A DNA stretch of 28,941 nucleotides, from contig JBAQWV010000060.1 of assembly GCA_049299095.1 (NCBI GenBank), positions 1-28,941 of the forward strand, written 5' to 3'. Position numbers and translations under genes: made by a program. The notes beneath the pieces are model-generated. The model worked only from the letters and a program-made list of their open reading frames with translations. It was not told the DNA's origin and did not search any database. The stretch comes from JAAEKA01 sp049299095 (GTDB lineage Bacteria > Chloroflexota > Anaerolineae > JAAEKA01). Below, in pieces: positions 21,602 through 28,941 of the stretch. Positions within the stretch are counted from its first letter, which is position 1; every line of letters begins with the position of its first letter.

Positions 21602-21647
21602 CAGCGATCCTTTTTGTTTTTCCGGTTGGTATCAGCGATCTGTTTTG

Positions 21648-21689
21648 ATTATATCGCGGCTTATTATAACCGTACATGATAAACATCAT
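21648..21689 (-). promoter_or_regulatory. Candidate promoter and palindrome upstream of the CBS gene
   Basis: On the - strand two exact TATAAT hexamers lie at 21653-21648 and 21668-21663, the first 47 bp before the ATG. No good -35 box is found at 17 bp for either. Just upstream ATGAT-GTTT-ATCAT (21676-21689) is a perfect inverted repeat that could be an operator. The stretch 21602-21731 otherwise holds no gene. Confidence 0.4.
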
Positions 21690-21731
21690 AAACAGGTAGT
21701 AGAACTGCTACCGACTGGTGGCTTGGCTATG

Positions 21732-21766
21732 AAAAAATGGCCCTGAGACGCGTCGCGTCTCAGGGC
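21732..21766 (-). terminator. Rho-independent terminator of rex
   Basis: GCCCTGAGACGC (21740-21751) and GCGTCTCAGGGC (21755-21766) form a perfect 12-bp GC-rich stem with a 3-base loop. On the - strand it is followed by CATTTTTTC. It lies 74 bp past the rex stop codon, which fits termination of rex before the CBS/oxidoreductase operon. Confidence 0.85.
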
Positions 21767-21840
21767 GCATGTAAGATGTTTCGTTGCAAACTGGGCCGGA
21801 CGCTGGCAGGCAGCAGGCCGACAGGTGGATTGTGACGACG

Positions 21841-22473
21841 TTATTGTGCTTCACCCAGATAGTAGGTGAGGTGCTGTAGATGTACGGTCGGATCAATCTG
21901 CTCAACGCGGATACCGGACGGGGCAATCAGCGAAATCGGTGCATAGTTCAGCAGTGCAGTGACGCCCGCTTCGATCAACGTATTCGCGACGGTTTGAGCG
22001 GTTTCAGCAGGTACAGCGATGATGCCGATCTTCCAACTTGCCTCTTTGACGCGTTCGGAAAGGTTGGCAACGTCCTCAATTTCGAGGCCGCTCGTCAGCA
22101 CCGTGCCGATTTTGTCGGCATCCATGTCAAAGACGGCCGCGATACGGAACCCGCGGCCGGCAAAGCCTTTGTAGCTGGCCAGTGCGTGACCGAGGTCGCC
22201 CGCACCCACCAGCACCACGTCCCACATTTGGTCTACGTGGAGGATTTCCTTAAGATTGTTTTCAAGGAAGCGGATTTCATAGCCGGTTCCTTGCTTGCCG
22301 AATTCGCCAAAGTGTGAAAGATCTTTGCGAATCTGTGCAGAGCTAATGCCCAGCCGGTCACCTAATTCCTGCGACGAAGTGATTTCGCGATTATCTGCTT
22401 TGAGGAAGGTGAGCGCTCGTAAATAAATTGGCAATCGCCCAACGACGATATCCGGGACTGATTTGTCCTCCAT
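21841..22473 (-). CDS. rex: Redox-sensing transcriptional repressor Rex
   Basis: The 210-residue protein has a winged helix-turn-helix at about 1-80 (LPIYLRALTFL, TSSQELGDRLGISSAQIRKDLSHFGEFGKQGTGY). A Rossmann domain with the NAD motif VLVGAGDLGHALASY (G90-x-G92-x-x-G95) follows, then the C-terminal NYAPISL segment. Rex binds DNA when the NADH/NAD ratio is low and is released by NADH, controlling fermentation and respiration genes. AGGAGG precedes the ATG. A palindrome at the predicted transcription start suggests autoregulation, and the adjacent 2-oxoacid oxidoreductase operon would be a natural target. No standard 18-bp Rex site was found by eye. Confidence 0.95.
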   Translation of the reverse strand: MEDKSVPDIVVGRLPIYLRALTFLKADNREITSSQELGDRLGISSAQIRKDLSHFGEFGKQGTGYEIRFLENNLKEILHVDQMWDVVLVGAGDLGHALASYKGFAGRGFRIAAVFDMDADKIGTVLTSGLEIEDVANLSERVKEASWKIGIIAVPAETAQTVANTLIEAGVTALLNYAPISLIAPSGIRVEQIDPTVHLQHLTYYLGEAQ

Positions 22474-22508
22474 GGGTTTGCCTCCTGGCCAGTTTCTTTT
22501 CTAGGTAA

Positions 22509-22581
22509 AAGCAATGATTGCTTGTTCTCGACTTGTGAAGTCACATACGTAGATGATACCATAAATAAGGCGTTTGTGCAA
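22509..22581 (-). promoter_or_regulatory. rex promoter with operator-like palindromes
   Basis: On the - strand TTGCAC (22581-22576), a 17-bp spacer and TATCAT (22558-22553) form a possible sigma-70-type promoter. TGTGACTTCACA (22545-22534), a 5+2+5 palindrome, begins at the expected transcription start. Farther down AAGCAATCATTGCTT (22523-22509) is a perfect 7+1+7 inverted repeat. The half-site TTGTGA is Rex-like but the 2-bp centre is too short for a standard Rex operator. Confidence 0.5.
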
Positions 22582-22586
22582 CTTTC

Positions 22587-22636
22587 GACAAGTGTTCGCG
22601 CAGACTTGACAAGTGCTGTAAAGCGTGGACGATAGA
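22587..22636 (+). promoter_or_regulatory. Candidate promoter and direct repeats for the YIP1-type gene
   Basis: A perfect -35 hexamer TTGACA (22606-22611) is followed at 19 bp by GATAGA (22631-22636), a weak -10. The TTGACA sits inside the palindrome ACTTGACAAGT (22604-22614). GACAAGTG occurs twice (22587-22594 and 22608-22615) with a 21-bp period, two helical turns, which suggests a dimeric regulator binding on one face. Confidence 0.35.
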
Positions 22637-22696
22637 GTGGAAACGTTTTCTAGGTGATCTTTTGGCTGTCCCGCTCGTTGGAGAGGAAGGTGTGCC

Positions 22697-23443
22697 TTGA
22701 ATGAAACGACAACGTCAGCGCGTTCGATCTTGCTCTTCTTAGGGGTGATTGATCGCCCGCGCACCACGTTAGCCAACGTGCTGGCGCATCCGCGCGGAAA
22801 ATGGCTGTTGCCGTTGGTGCTTTGCTTGGCGGCTACGATTTTTATGCTCTGGGCGACGGCAGATGAAGCGAGCGTGCTGGCCGCGCGCCAACAGGCAGTC
22901 GCGCTGCAATCAATGCAAGGCCAGTTGCAAGACATGACGCAGGCCCAGCAGCAGCAACTGCGCGATCAGATGGCGCGCTTTTCCTCGCCGTCAATGTTGA
23001 TGCTGATCGGCTCGCTGACCAGCGCCATCGGCCTGCTGCTCAGTTGGTTGATTGGGGCAGCCATGATTTATTTTGGCCTGACGATTGGTGGAACAGAATT
23101 ACGCTTTCCGCCCCTGCTGGCCGCGTTGAGTTGGACGTGGTTGCCCTTTGCGTTTCGTGACCTCTTTAGCGCCGTGTGGAATCTCATCACCGGCGTGTTG
23201 ATGGTCAATCCAGGGCTGAGTTATTTTGTATCCACTGGTGACACCCTGTCCGACCAAGCCAACCCGCTCTGGCTGCTTGCCAGCCAGGTGGATTTATTCT
23301 GGCTGTGGCATTTGGTGCTGATCTACGCACTGGTGAAAGCAGTACGTCCGCAGCACAGTGCCTGGGGCTTGACATTGCTATACGCCCTCTTGTATCTGGC
23401 GGTGCGAGTTGGGCCGGCGGCGCTGCTCGGACGGTTGGTTTAG
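22697..23443 (+). CDS. YIP1-family membrane protein
   Basis: The 248-residue product matches the bacterial YIP1 domain pattern: an N-terminal FLGVIDRPRTTLANVLAHP segment, then about five hydrophobic spans (WLLPLVLCLAATIFMLW, LLSWLIGAAMIYFGLTIGG and others). The segment FPPLLAALSWTWLPFAFRDLF corresponds to the conserved loop. Between spans one and two is a Gln-rich stretch (about residues 65-95) that may be a coiled coil. The role of bacterial YIP1 proteins is unknown. The start appears to be TTG at 22697, 6 bp after GAGGAAGG; no in-frame ATG fits as well. It is divergent from rex and lies 174 bp before the adaptor gene. Confidence 0.75.
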   Translation: MNETTTSARSILLFLGVIDRPRTTLANVLAHPRGKWLLPLVLCLAATIFMLWATADEASVLAARQQAVALQSMQGQLQDMTQAQQQQLRDQMARFSSPSMLMLIGSLTSAIGLLLSWLIGAAMIYFGLTIGGTELRFPPLLAALSWTWLPFAFRDLFSAVWNLITGVLMVNPGLSYFVSTGDTLSDQANPLWLLASQVDLFWLWHLVLIYALVKAVRPQHSAWGLTLLYALLYLAVRVGPAALLGRLV

Positions 23444-23617
23444 CAGGCCATGTAACAAACGACAATTGTGAAGCCTCTAACGTACCGGATGTAACATTAG
23501 TGATACGATACACGTAAAGAAAAGAAGGTTTTTGCTGGCTTTTAGCTTTGAAGGGTTCCAACTTATGCGCTGGCCAGTCCTTGACTGTAGCCGGATTGCT
23601 TGCAGAAAAGAGGTTCC

Positions 23618-25081
23618 ATGCGACGCGTTTTAATCATTTTGGTTATTTTAGAGTTGATCGCGGCAGCTGCTCTGGGGTGGTCGCAGTATATAAGCAAAAC
23701 CAAAGCTGCACCTGCGCCAGACTATGAAACGATCAAGGTGGATAAAGGAACACTGATTTCAACCGTTAGCGCCACCGGCGCAATCGAGCCGGAAGGCGAG
23801 GTGTCATTGATCTTTCGTGGAGCGGGTCGTGTCAGGGAAGTTCTGATCAAAGACGGCGAAACGGTCACCGCAGATCAAATCCTGGCGCGGTTGGAGACAG
23901 AAGACCTTGATTTGGCGTTGGCGCAGGCTGAGACGGGTTTGAGAATCAGCAAAGAACAATTGGAGCGTCTGAAGATCCCGGTCGATGCCACTGACATTGT
24001 GGCAGCGCAGGCCGCGGTTGCCAGCGCAGAGGCGAATATCACCAGCGCGCAGGCTGCGGTGACCAGCGCGCAGGCGAATTATAATAGCCTCCAAACCGGT
24101 CCCAGCGAAGATCAAAAACGTGCGGCCTCTTCTACGCTGGAACGCGCTCGCGTCATGCGTGATCAGGCGCAAGCCGCCTATGACCAGGTCGCCACCCGCC
24201 CCGAAATCGGCCTCTTGCCACAGTCTGTGCAGTTGCAACAGGCAACCATTGACTATGAAACCGCGGAAGCGAACTACCGCGTGACCACCGCACCCGCCAC
24301 CGAGGCGCAACTCGCGGCGGCGAACGCTCAAATCGTCCAGTCGCAGGCTGCCGTGGCGCAGGCGCGCGCGGCTCTCGCGCAGGCGCAGGCGAGTTTGGCG
24401 AAGTTGCAGCGCGGCCCAGGCTCGAGTGATCTGGCTGTGGCCGAAGCCCAGGTAACGCAGGCCGAACTGTCGGTACAGCAGGCCAAGTTGACGCGGGAAA
24501 ACACCGCCCTAATCAGTCCGATTGCCGGGGTAGTGACACAACTGAACATTACCCCGGGCGAGCTACCCAATGCTGCGCGCCCGGCTGTGGTCGTTACCGA
24601 TCTTTCGCAGTTCCACATCAATATCACCGTGGACGAAATTGACATTAGTAGTCTGGCGGAAGGGCAACCGGTGCGCGTGACTCTGGACGCGATGCCGGAT
24701 GCCACGCTGGACGGCCACATTGACAATATCTCCGATACACCTGTCAGCGGCAGCAGCGGCGTGTCTTACCGCGTGCGCGTTGTGATTGACGAGGCCAATG
24801 TGCCGCTGCGCAGCGGCTTGAGCGCCACCGCCAGCATCGTGACACAGGAACTGAAGGATGTCGTGGTGATCCCTAACCGCAGCGTGCAGATTGACCGTAG
24901 CAATGGGCGCACTTATGTGGAAAAGATTGTGGACGGCATCCCCACCAGCACCGAAGTCCAGTTGGGTGCGCGCAACGAGCAGTACAGCCAGGTGGTGAGT
25001 GGTGTCAACGCAGGCGATGTGCTGGCAATTCGCTCCGGCAGCAGCCTGGATCGCCTGCGCTCCACCATGTTTGGCAACTAA
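23618..25081 (+). CDS. MacA-like periplasmic adaptor/efflux subunit
   Basis: The 487-residue protein has one membrane anchor at about 3-20, a lipoyl-like half at about 41-95 (GTLISTVSATGAIEPEGEV) and a long Ala/Gln-rich coiled-coil hairpin at about 100-295. The second lipoyl half follows at about 296-320 (ISPIAGVVTQLNITPGE), then the beta-barrel (LDAMPDATLDGHIDNISDTPV) and membrane-proximal domain. It belongs to the MacA/HlyD family. The coiled coil is longer than in E. coli MacA and shows internal duplication (ITSAQAAVTSAQANY). It pairs with the MacB-like ATPase and permease directly downstream (gap 2 bp). ATG 23618 follows AGAGG. Cargo is unknown; no TolC-type gene is in the window. Confidence 0.88.
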   Translation: MRRVLIILVILELIAAAALGWSQYISKTKAAPAPDYETIKVDKGTLISTVSATGAIEPEGEVSLIFRGAGRVREVLIKDGETVTADQILARLETEDLDLALAQAETGLRISKEQLERLKIPVDATDIVAAQAAVASAEANITSAQAAVTSAQANYNSLQTGPSEDQKRAASSTLERARVMRDQAQAAYDQVATRPEIGLLPQSVQLQQATIDYETAEANYRVTTAPATEAQLAAANAQIVQSQAAVAQARAALAQAQASLAKLQRGPGSSDLAVAEAQVTQAELSVQQAKLTRENTALISPIAGVVTQLNITPGELPNAARPAVVVTDLSQFHINITVDEIDISSLAEGQPVRVTLDAMPDATLDGHIDNISDTPVSGSSGVSYRVRVVIDEANVPLRSGLSATASIVTQELKDVVVIPNRSVQIDRSNGRTYVEKIVDGIPTSTEVQLGARNEQYSQVVSGVNAGDVLAIRSGSSLDRLRSTMFGN

Positions 25082-25083
25082 CC

Positions 25084-25824
25084 ATGAGTGATACACTGCA
25101 ACCGGTTATCAGCATCCGCGATATTATGAAAGTCTATCGCATGGGGGATGTCGAGGTGCACGCGCTGCGCGGTGCTAATCTGGCCGTTTACCCCGGCGAG
25201 ATGGTTTCGATCATGGGGCCATCAGGCTCCGGCAAGTCCACCTTGATGAACATCATCGGCTGTCTGGACCAAGCCTCCAGCGGGCAATATCTGCTGGATG
25301 GCATTGACGTAAACAGCCTGAGCGATGATAAGCTGGCCGCGGTGCGCAGCCGCCGCATCGGCTTCGTCTTCCAAAGCTTCAATCTGTTGCCGCGCACCAC
25401 CGCGCTGCAAAACGTGGAACTGCCGCTGATCTATGCAGGTGGCAAGGATCGCCGCGCCCGCGCGGTGGCCGCGTTGCAGCGCGTGGGCCTCGGCGAGCGC
25501 CTGCATCACCGTCCCAACGAGCTGTCGGGCGGCCAGCAGCAGCGTGTCGCCATTGCCCGCGCACTGATCAACAATCCTGCCATTATTCTGGCGGACGAAC
25601 CCACCGGCAACCTCGATTCCAGGTCCGGCGCCGAGATTATGGGCATCTTTCAGGAGTTGAACGAAGACAGCGGCATCACGGTGGTCTTCGTCACGCACGA
25701 GCCAGACATTGCCGAACACACCAAGCGCGTGATCCGCTTGATGGACGGGCGGATTGTTGAGGACGCGCCCGTGTTGAACCAGCGCCGCGCGCCTCGCCGC
25801 GGTGATGCGGTGCAAGGAAGTTAA
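25084..25824 (+). CDS. MacB/LolD-type ABC ATPase
   Basis: The 246-residue protein has Walker A GPSGSGKST, the Q-loop FVFQSFNLLPRTTALQNVELPL, the signature LSGGQQQRVAIARAL, Walker B IILADEPTGNLDS and the switch VFVTHEPDIAEHTKRVI. The FNLLPR/ENVELP form is typical of the MacB/LolD (COG1136) class, which powers mechanical work on FtsX-type permeases rather than ordinary pumping. The last 20 residues are Arg/Ala-rich and extend beyond the family core. Its ATG is 2 bp after the adaptor stop, so translation is probably coupled. Confidence 0.93.
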   Translation: MSDTLQPVISIRDIMKVYRMGDVEVHALRGANLAVYPGEMVSIMGPSGSGKSTLMNIIGCLDQASSGQYLLDGIDVNSLSDDKLAAVRSRRIGFVFQSFNLLPRTTALQNVELPLIYAGGKDRRARAVAALQRVGLGERLHHRPNELSGGQQQRVAIARALINNPAIILADEPTGNLDSRSGAEIMGIFQELNEDSGITVVFVTHEPDIAEHTKRVIRLMDGRIVEDAPVLNQRRAPRRGDAVQGS

Positions 25825-25827
25825 GCT

Positions 25828-27081
25828 ATGGGTGTGATTGAATCGCTGCGCGTGGCGCTGCGCGGCCTGTCAGCCAACAAGCTGCGCTCCATTCTGACCA
25901 TGCTGGGCATCATCATCGGTGTCGGTGCGGTTATCACGCTGCTCTCTGTGGGGCGCGGTGTGGAAAATCTGATCCGCGATCAGTTGCAGGGTGCAGGCAC
26001 CAACCTGCTCTTCGTCATCCCGGTCAACCTTAATGACAGTAGCTCGATGTCGCCAGGTGTGAATGCATACCAGCCTTCTCTGACCCGCAGCGACCTTGAG
26101 GCGATCAGCGATCCCTTCAATGTGCCGGACGTTGTAAAAACCGCGCCGGAAGTCAACACCGCCGCACGCGTGACGCAGCAGCGCAATACCGCCAATTTAC
26201 AGATTTCCGGCGTGACTGCTGACTATGTTGATGTGCGTAATTCACCGGTGGCGGATGGCAGCTTTATCTCTGATCAGGATGTCACCTCACGCATGCGGGT
26301 GGCTGTGTTGGGCGTGCGTGCTTACGAGCGATTGTTTGAGGCGGACGAATATGCGATTGGCCGAACGATCAAGATCAACGACATCCCCTTCCAGGTCATC
26401 GGTGTCATGGAAGAAAAGGGGGGTGGCTCGTTCGGTAGCGAGGATAACCTGATCTTCATCCCCATGACCACCATGCAGGAGCGGCTGACACCGGACAATC
26501 GTAATTCGCGCGGCGAGCCGCTGCTATCGGTGATCTATACGCAGGTGGTGTCGGAAGACAAGATGGATGAAGCGCGCGTGCAGATTGAAGAGCTGCTGCG
26601 CCAGCGTCACAATGTCCAGTTTCGCGATGAAGATGACTTCACCGTCATCAACCAGGCCGATCTGGTTGCCATCTTCGGTCAGATTACCGGCGTCATCACC
26701 CTGTTTCTGGGCGCCATCGCGGCGATTTCCCTGCTGGTCGGCGGCATCGGCATCATGAACATCATGCTGGTGTCGGTCACCGAGCGCACGCGCGAAATCG
26801 GCATCCGCAAGGCGGTGGGCGCGCGGCGGCAGGATATCCTGCTGCAATTTTTGATCGAAGCGATGGTGCTGTCCATGATCGGTGGTCTGATTGGCATTGG
26901 CCTGGGCTGGGCAGGCGCGATTGCCATTTCCAACCTGCAAGATAACCTGGTGGCGGATGTCACCCTGCAAAGCGTGCTGCTGGCAACCGGGTTTTCTTTA
27001 ATTGTGGGCTTGTTTTTCGGCATCTACCCGGCCACGCGCGCGGCCAGCCTCAATCCGATTGAGGCGCTGCGCTACGAGTAA
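25828..27081 (+). CDS. MacB-like FtsX-family permease
   Basis: The 417-residue protein has an N-terminal span (LRSILTMLGIIIGVGAVITLLSVG) and a periplasmic MacB_PCD domain at about 45-270 (KTAPEVNTAARV, VLGVRAYERLF, IKINDIPFQVIGVMEEKG). Three C-terminal spans belong to the FtsX domain, with SLLVGGIGIMNIMLVSVTERTREIGIRKAVGARR between the first two. That last motif is the hallmark of MacB permeases. It starts 3 bp after the ATPase stop. With adaptor and ATPase it forms an export or mechanotransmission complex for a peptide, lipid, drug or envelope signal; the cargo is unknown. Confidence 0.93.
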   Translation: MGVIESLRVALRGLSANKLRSILTMLGIIIGVGAVITLLSVGRGVENLIRDQLQGAGTNLLFVIPVNLNDSSSMSPGVNAYQPSLTRSDLEAISDPFNVPDVVKTAPEVNTAARVTQQRNTANLQISGVTADYVDVRNSPVADGSFISDQDVTSRMRVAVLGVRAYERLFEADEYAIGRTIKINDIPFQVIGVMEEKGGGSFGSEDNLIFIPMTTMQERLTPDNRNSRGEPLLSVIYTQVVSEDKMDEARVQIEELLRQRHNVQFRDEDDFTVINQADLVAIFGQITGVITLFLGAIAAISLLVGGIGIMNIMLVSVTERTREIGIRKAVGARRQDILLQFLIEAMVLSMIGGLIGIGLGWAGAIAISNLQDNLVADVTLQSVLLATGFSLIVGLFFGIYPATRAASLNPIEALRYE

Positions 27082-27084
27082 ATT

Positions 27085-28593
27085 ATGACACGTTCAGTTT
27101 CGTTTTGGGCAGGCATCGCCCTTGTGTTGCTGTTAGCGATTGTAATTGCTGTATTGAGTGGTCGCGTATTCCCGCAGAACGCGACCACTGCGCCGCTGCC
27201 GCTCCCCACCCCTGCCAGCAGCGCGCCGACAGCATCCGCCGACTTGCCGCGCCCGGCCTTCACGATCTCTTCAACCGTTGCGGCATCTGTGGCCACACCG
27301 GTGCTGGCTGTATCGCCCGCGCCCGTTGTTGTGCGCAGCGTACGCGTGATGCAGGATGTGTCCGTTTATCGCCAGTCTGACGCGGGCAGCGCGGTGGTGG
27401 CGAGGCTGGTTGCAGGTGCGAGTGTGACCGTGACGGACGAGCGCGGCGACTGGCTGGAAGTGATCGTCCCGACCGCGCCCGGCGGACACGGCTGGATTGC
27501 ACAAAGCGCGCTGGCGGCTGCGCCCGCGGCCACTGCCGCGCCCGTTGAACCTGTGCCTGCCGCGGTAGACGCAGCGGCTTCGACCTCTGCTGCTGCCGAA
27601 CAGCCTGCCCAGCCTGTGCCCGCGGCCGTTTTGGCTGCGCCTGCCGGGCCGGCCCTGCACGGCAAGCTGGTCTTTCAGGAGAGCAACGGCGGTTCGATCT
27701 ATCTGATCAATGCCGACGGCAGCGGGTTGCGCCGTTTGACCTATGGTTTCGATCCTGCGCTCAGCCCGAACGGGCAGCAAGTGGCGTTTACCCGCTGGGA
27801 CGAGCCGCGTGGGCTGTGGGTGATCAATGTGGACGGCAGCGGCGCGCGCCAGCTCTTCACAGCTAACAAGCCGCGGTCGCCTTCTTGGGCCGTGGACGGT
27901 CAAAGCATTGTCTTTGAACAGCTCACGCGCACGCGTACCTGCCGAGAATCGCCTTTTGGCTGTCTGACCGACGACGAAATGCGTGCCGAGTTTGGCGGTG
28001 GGGATTGTCTTTCAACGCCGTTTGGTTCGTTTTGCATCGCCGATTTCCCCGTAGTCACGCTCAGTTACACCGGTTTGGTGCAGGTTGATCTGGCTACCGG
28101 TACGGGGAAAGATCTGCCCACGAGCGAAACCGCGACATCGCCGCGCTTTACGCCGAATGCCAGCACCGTTTTTTATCTGGACGGCTACACTATGGCGTTG
28201 GCTCAGACCCGCAACGACGATCCGCCGCAGCAAATTCTGGTTTCTAACGCGCCCGTGGGACCAGCCAATTACAGCCCGGATGGGCAATGGCTCTACGGTA
28301 CCCGCCGCGGGGGCAGCCACTGGGACATTTGGCGCTGGCGCGCCGATGGCAGCCAGTCCGCCGCGCTGACGACCTCCGACCCGCTCGCTGCGCAGGCAGC
28401 CAACAACGTGGCTCCCGCGGTCAGTCGCGACGGCCAATCGGTGATCTTTCTGACAGATCGTGCCGGTTCGTGGCAGCTTTGGGTGATGAACAGCGATGGC
28501 AGCAATCAGCGGCCCTTTGCTGCAGACGCGCTGGCGGGCATCGCTTTGCGCTATGATTGGAGCGCGGATCGCGTGGTAGATTGGGGGCCGTAG
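27085..28593 (+). CDS. Membrane-anchored SH3 plus TolB-like beta-propeller protein
   Basis: The 502-residue protein has one N-terminal hydrophobic segment (7-25, uncleaved anchor or signal). A Pro/Ala/Thr linker follows, then a bacterial SH3 domain at about 83-145 (SVRVMQDVSVYRQSDAGSAVV...GDWLEVIVP...GHGWIAQSAL). After a second Ala/Pro-rich linker comes a WD40-like (PD40) propeller from about 189 to the end, with blades such as GSIYLINADGSGLRRLTYG, LWVINVDGSGARQLF, DIWRWRADGSQSAALT and LWVMNSDGSNQRPF. One blade carries an insertion with four Cys (CRESPFGC and CLSTPFGSFC), possibly disulfides. It begins 3 bp after the permease stop, so it is part of the same operon. It may bind cell wall and partners of the export complex; this is inference. 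Confidence 0.82.
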   Translation: MTRSVSFWAGIALVLLLAIVIAVLSGRVFPQNATTAPLPLPTPASSAPTASADLPRPAFTISSTVAASVATPVLAVSPAPVVVRSVRVMQDVSVYRQSDAGSAVVARLVAGASVTVTDERGDWLEVIVPTAPGGHGWIAQSALAAAPAATAAPVEPVPAAVDAAASTSAAAEQPAQPVPAAVLAAPAGPALHGKLVFQESNGGSIYLINADGSGLRRLTYGFDPALSPNGQQVAFTRWDEPRGLWVINVDGSGARQLFTANKPRSPSWAVDGQSIVFEQLTRTRTCRESPFGCLTDDEMRAEFGGGDCLSTPFGSFCIADFPVVTLSYTGLVQVDLATGTGKDLPTSETATSPRFTPNASTVFYLDGYTMALAQTRNDDPPQQILVSNAPVGPANYSPDGQWLYGTRRGGSHWDIWRWRADGSQSAALTTSDPLAAQAANNVAPAVSRDGQSVIFLTDRAGSWQLWVMNSDGSNQRPFAADALAGIALRYDWSADRVVDWGP

Positions 28594-28855
28594 CGGCCAG
28601 GTATCGCTTTTGTTGACGTCAGGTGGATGTCAGCGATTTTGACAACTTTTGAGATAAGTGATAGCTTGCCTTTGGTCAAAGATTGGCATAACAGCATGTG
28701 GGTAGGTACCATAAGCTATGGTCAAACACATCTCCAGCCGTTCTCGATGGCCTGGAGCGGAACTGCTCTGACAGATTATGCCGAGAGCTGTATAGGGTGC
28801 GTACGCGCTTGGGAACGCTGGGCCGAAGCGGTGACGGTGTGGGTTTTTGGTCAAT
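28594..28855. promoter_or_regulatory. Non-coding tail with palindromes and a weak promoter
   Basis: No convincing gene is present in this 262-bp stretch. GGCCG-TAG-CGGCC (28586-28598) overlaps the stop codon of the propeller gene and precedes a T-rich stretch, a weak terminator candidate. TGACGTCA (28614-28621) is a palindrome. TTGACA (28639-28644) with TAGCTT at 17 bp is a poor promoter. ACCATA-AGC-TATGGT (28708-28722) is a perfect inverted repeat. TGGTCAA occurs at 28673, 28719 and 28848. Confidence 0.35.
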
Positions 28856-28941
28856 ATGATGCGGCCGGAAACTTCTCAACTTCTTACCACTCTATCGAAG
28901 TACAAGACCGGGCGAGGCAAATACAGCTTAACAACCAGATG
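28856..28941 (+). CDS. Possible 5' end of a further gene, cut by the window edge
   Basis: From tandem ATG codons at 28856 and 28859 a frame stays open to the last base, reading MMRPETSQLLTTLSKYKTGR and on. With fewer than 30 residues no family can be named. No strong Shine-Dalgarno sequence is seen (GGTGTGGG lies about 14 bp upstream). It may be real, because a promoter-like region with a palindrome lies just upstream on the same strand, but the evidence is thin. Confidence 0.3.
   Translation, partial: MMRPETSQLLTTLSKYKTGRGKYSLTTR

Noticed and set aside
22534..22545. Canonical Rex operator
   Set aside because: The TTGTGA-like arms are separated by 2 bp, not about 6, so it is listed only as operator-like.
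28630..28879. Two overlapping minus-strand frames at the right end
   Set aside because: Odd composition (His/Arg/Ser/Pro), no recognisable domain and no clear RBS; they look like chance frames.

Overview
The window looks like a chromosomal segment of an anaerobic or facultative bacterium, most likely Chloroflexota (Anaerolineae/Caldilineae-like). This placement is inferred from three things: two coenzyme-F420-type enzymes, the redox regulator Rex, and intergenic spaces full of short-period repeats. No rRNA, tRNA, transposase or CRISPR array was recognised. Coding density is high, and no gene shows a frameshift.

Left part (1-11775, all + strand). A small four-helix-bundle protein gene of the 23S rRNA intervening-sequence family sits between two arrays of an 8-bp tandem repeat in opposite orientation. 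A catabolic-looking cluster follows: carbamate kinase, a threonine-synthase-like PLP enzyme, a second TrpB/cysteine-synthase-like PLP enzyme, an F420:NADP oxidoreductase, a fused Fe-S/molybdopterin hydroxylase of the selenium-dependent xanthine dehydrogenase type, a class I aminotransferase, a glyoxylate-reductase-like 2-hydroxyacid dehydrogenase and an F420-type luciferase-like oxidoreductase. Next (11851-16709) is a complete BMP/nucleoside-type ABC importer: two permeases, a lipoprotein receptor and a double ATPase. Together these suggest uptake and anaerobic breakdown of purines, nucleosides or ureides, with ATP made from carbamoyl phosphate and glyoxylate reduced. That pathway is an inference from gene content.

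Middle part (16884-22473, all - strand). A LysN/MocR-type aminotransferase is followed on its upstream side by the gamma, beta, alpha and ferredoxin subunits of a 2-oxoacid:ferredoxin oxidoreductase, a two-CBS-domain protein and Rex. Aminotransferase plus oxidoreductase is the standard route from amino acids to acyl-CoA and reduced ferredoxin, and Rex is an NADH/NAD sensor. A clear hairpin with a T-run ends rex, and a nested hairpin separates the two convergent gene sets at 16.8 kb.

Right part (22697-28593, + strand). A YIP1-type membrane protein is divergent from rex. Then comes a tightly packed four-gene operon (gaps of 2-3 bp): MacA-like adaptor, MacB-like ATPase, MacB-like permease, and a secreted or anchored SH3 plus beta-propeller protein. 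The last 348 bases hold palindromes and perhaps the start of another gene.

The most unusual feature is the intergenic DNA. At least five different repeat or palindrome vocabularies occur in this one window: octamers of the CAAGTAGA type, heptamers of the GTAACCC type, a CCTGTAnACTGTAnACTG element, a CTGCGTA element and a GGAGTTCGGAA element. Most are arranged as inverted arrays that can fold into hairpins, and several lie inside operons. The octamer family also brackets the four-helix-bundle gene, which suggests, without proving it, a link between that protein family and the spread or processing of the repeats.
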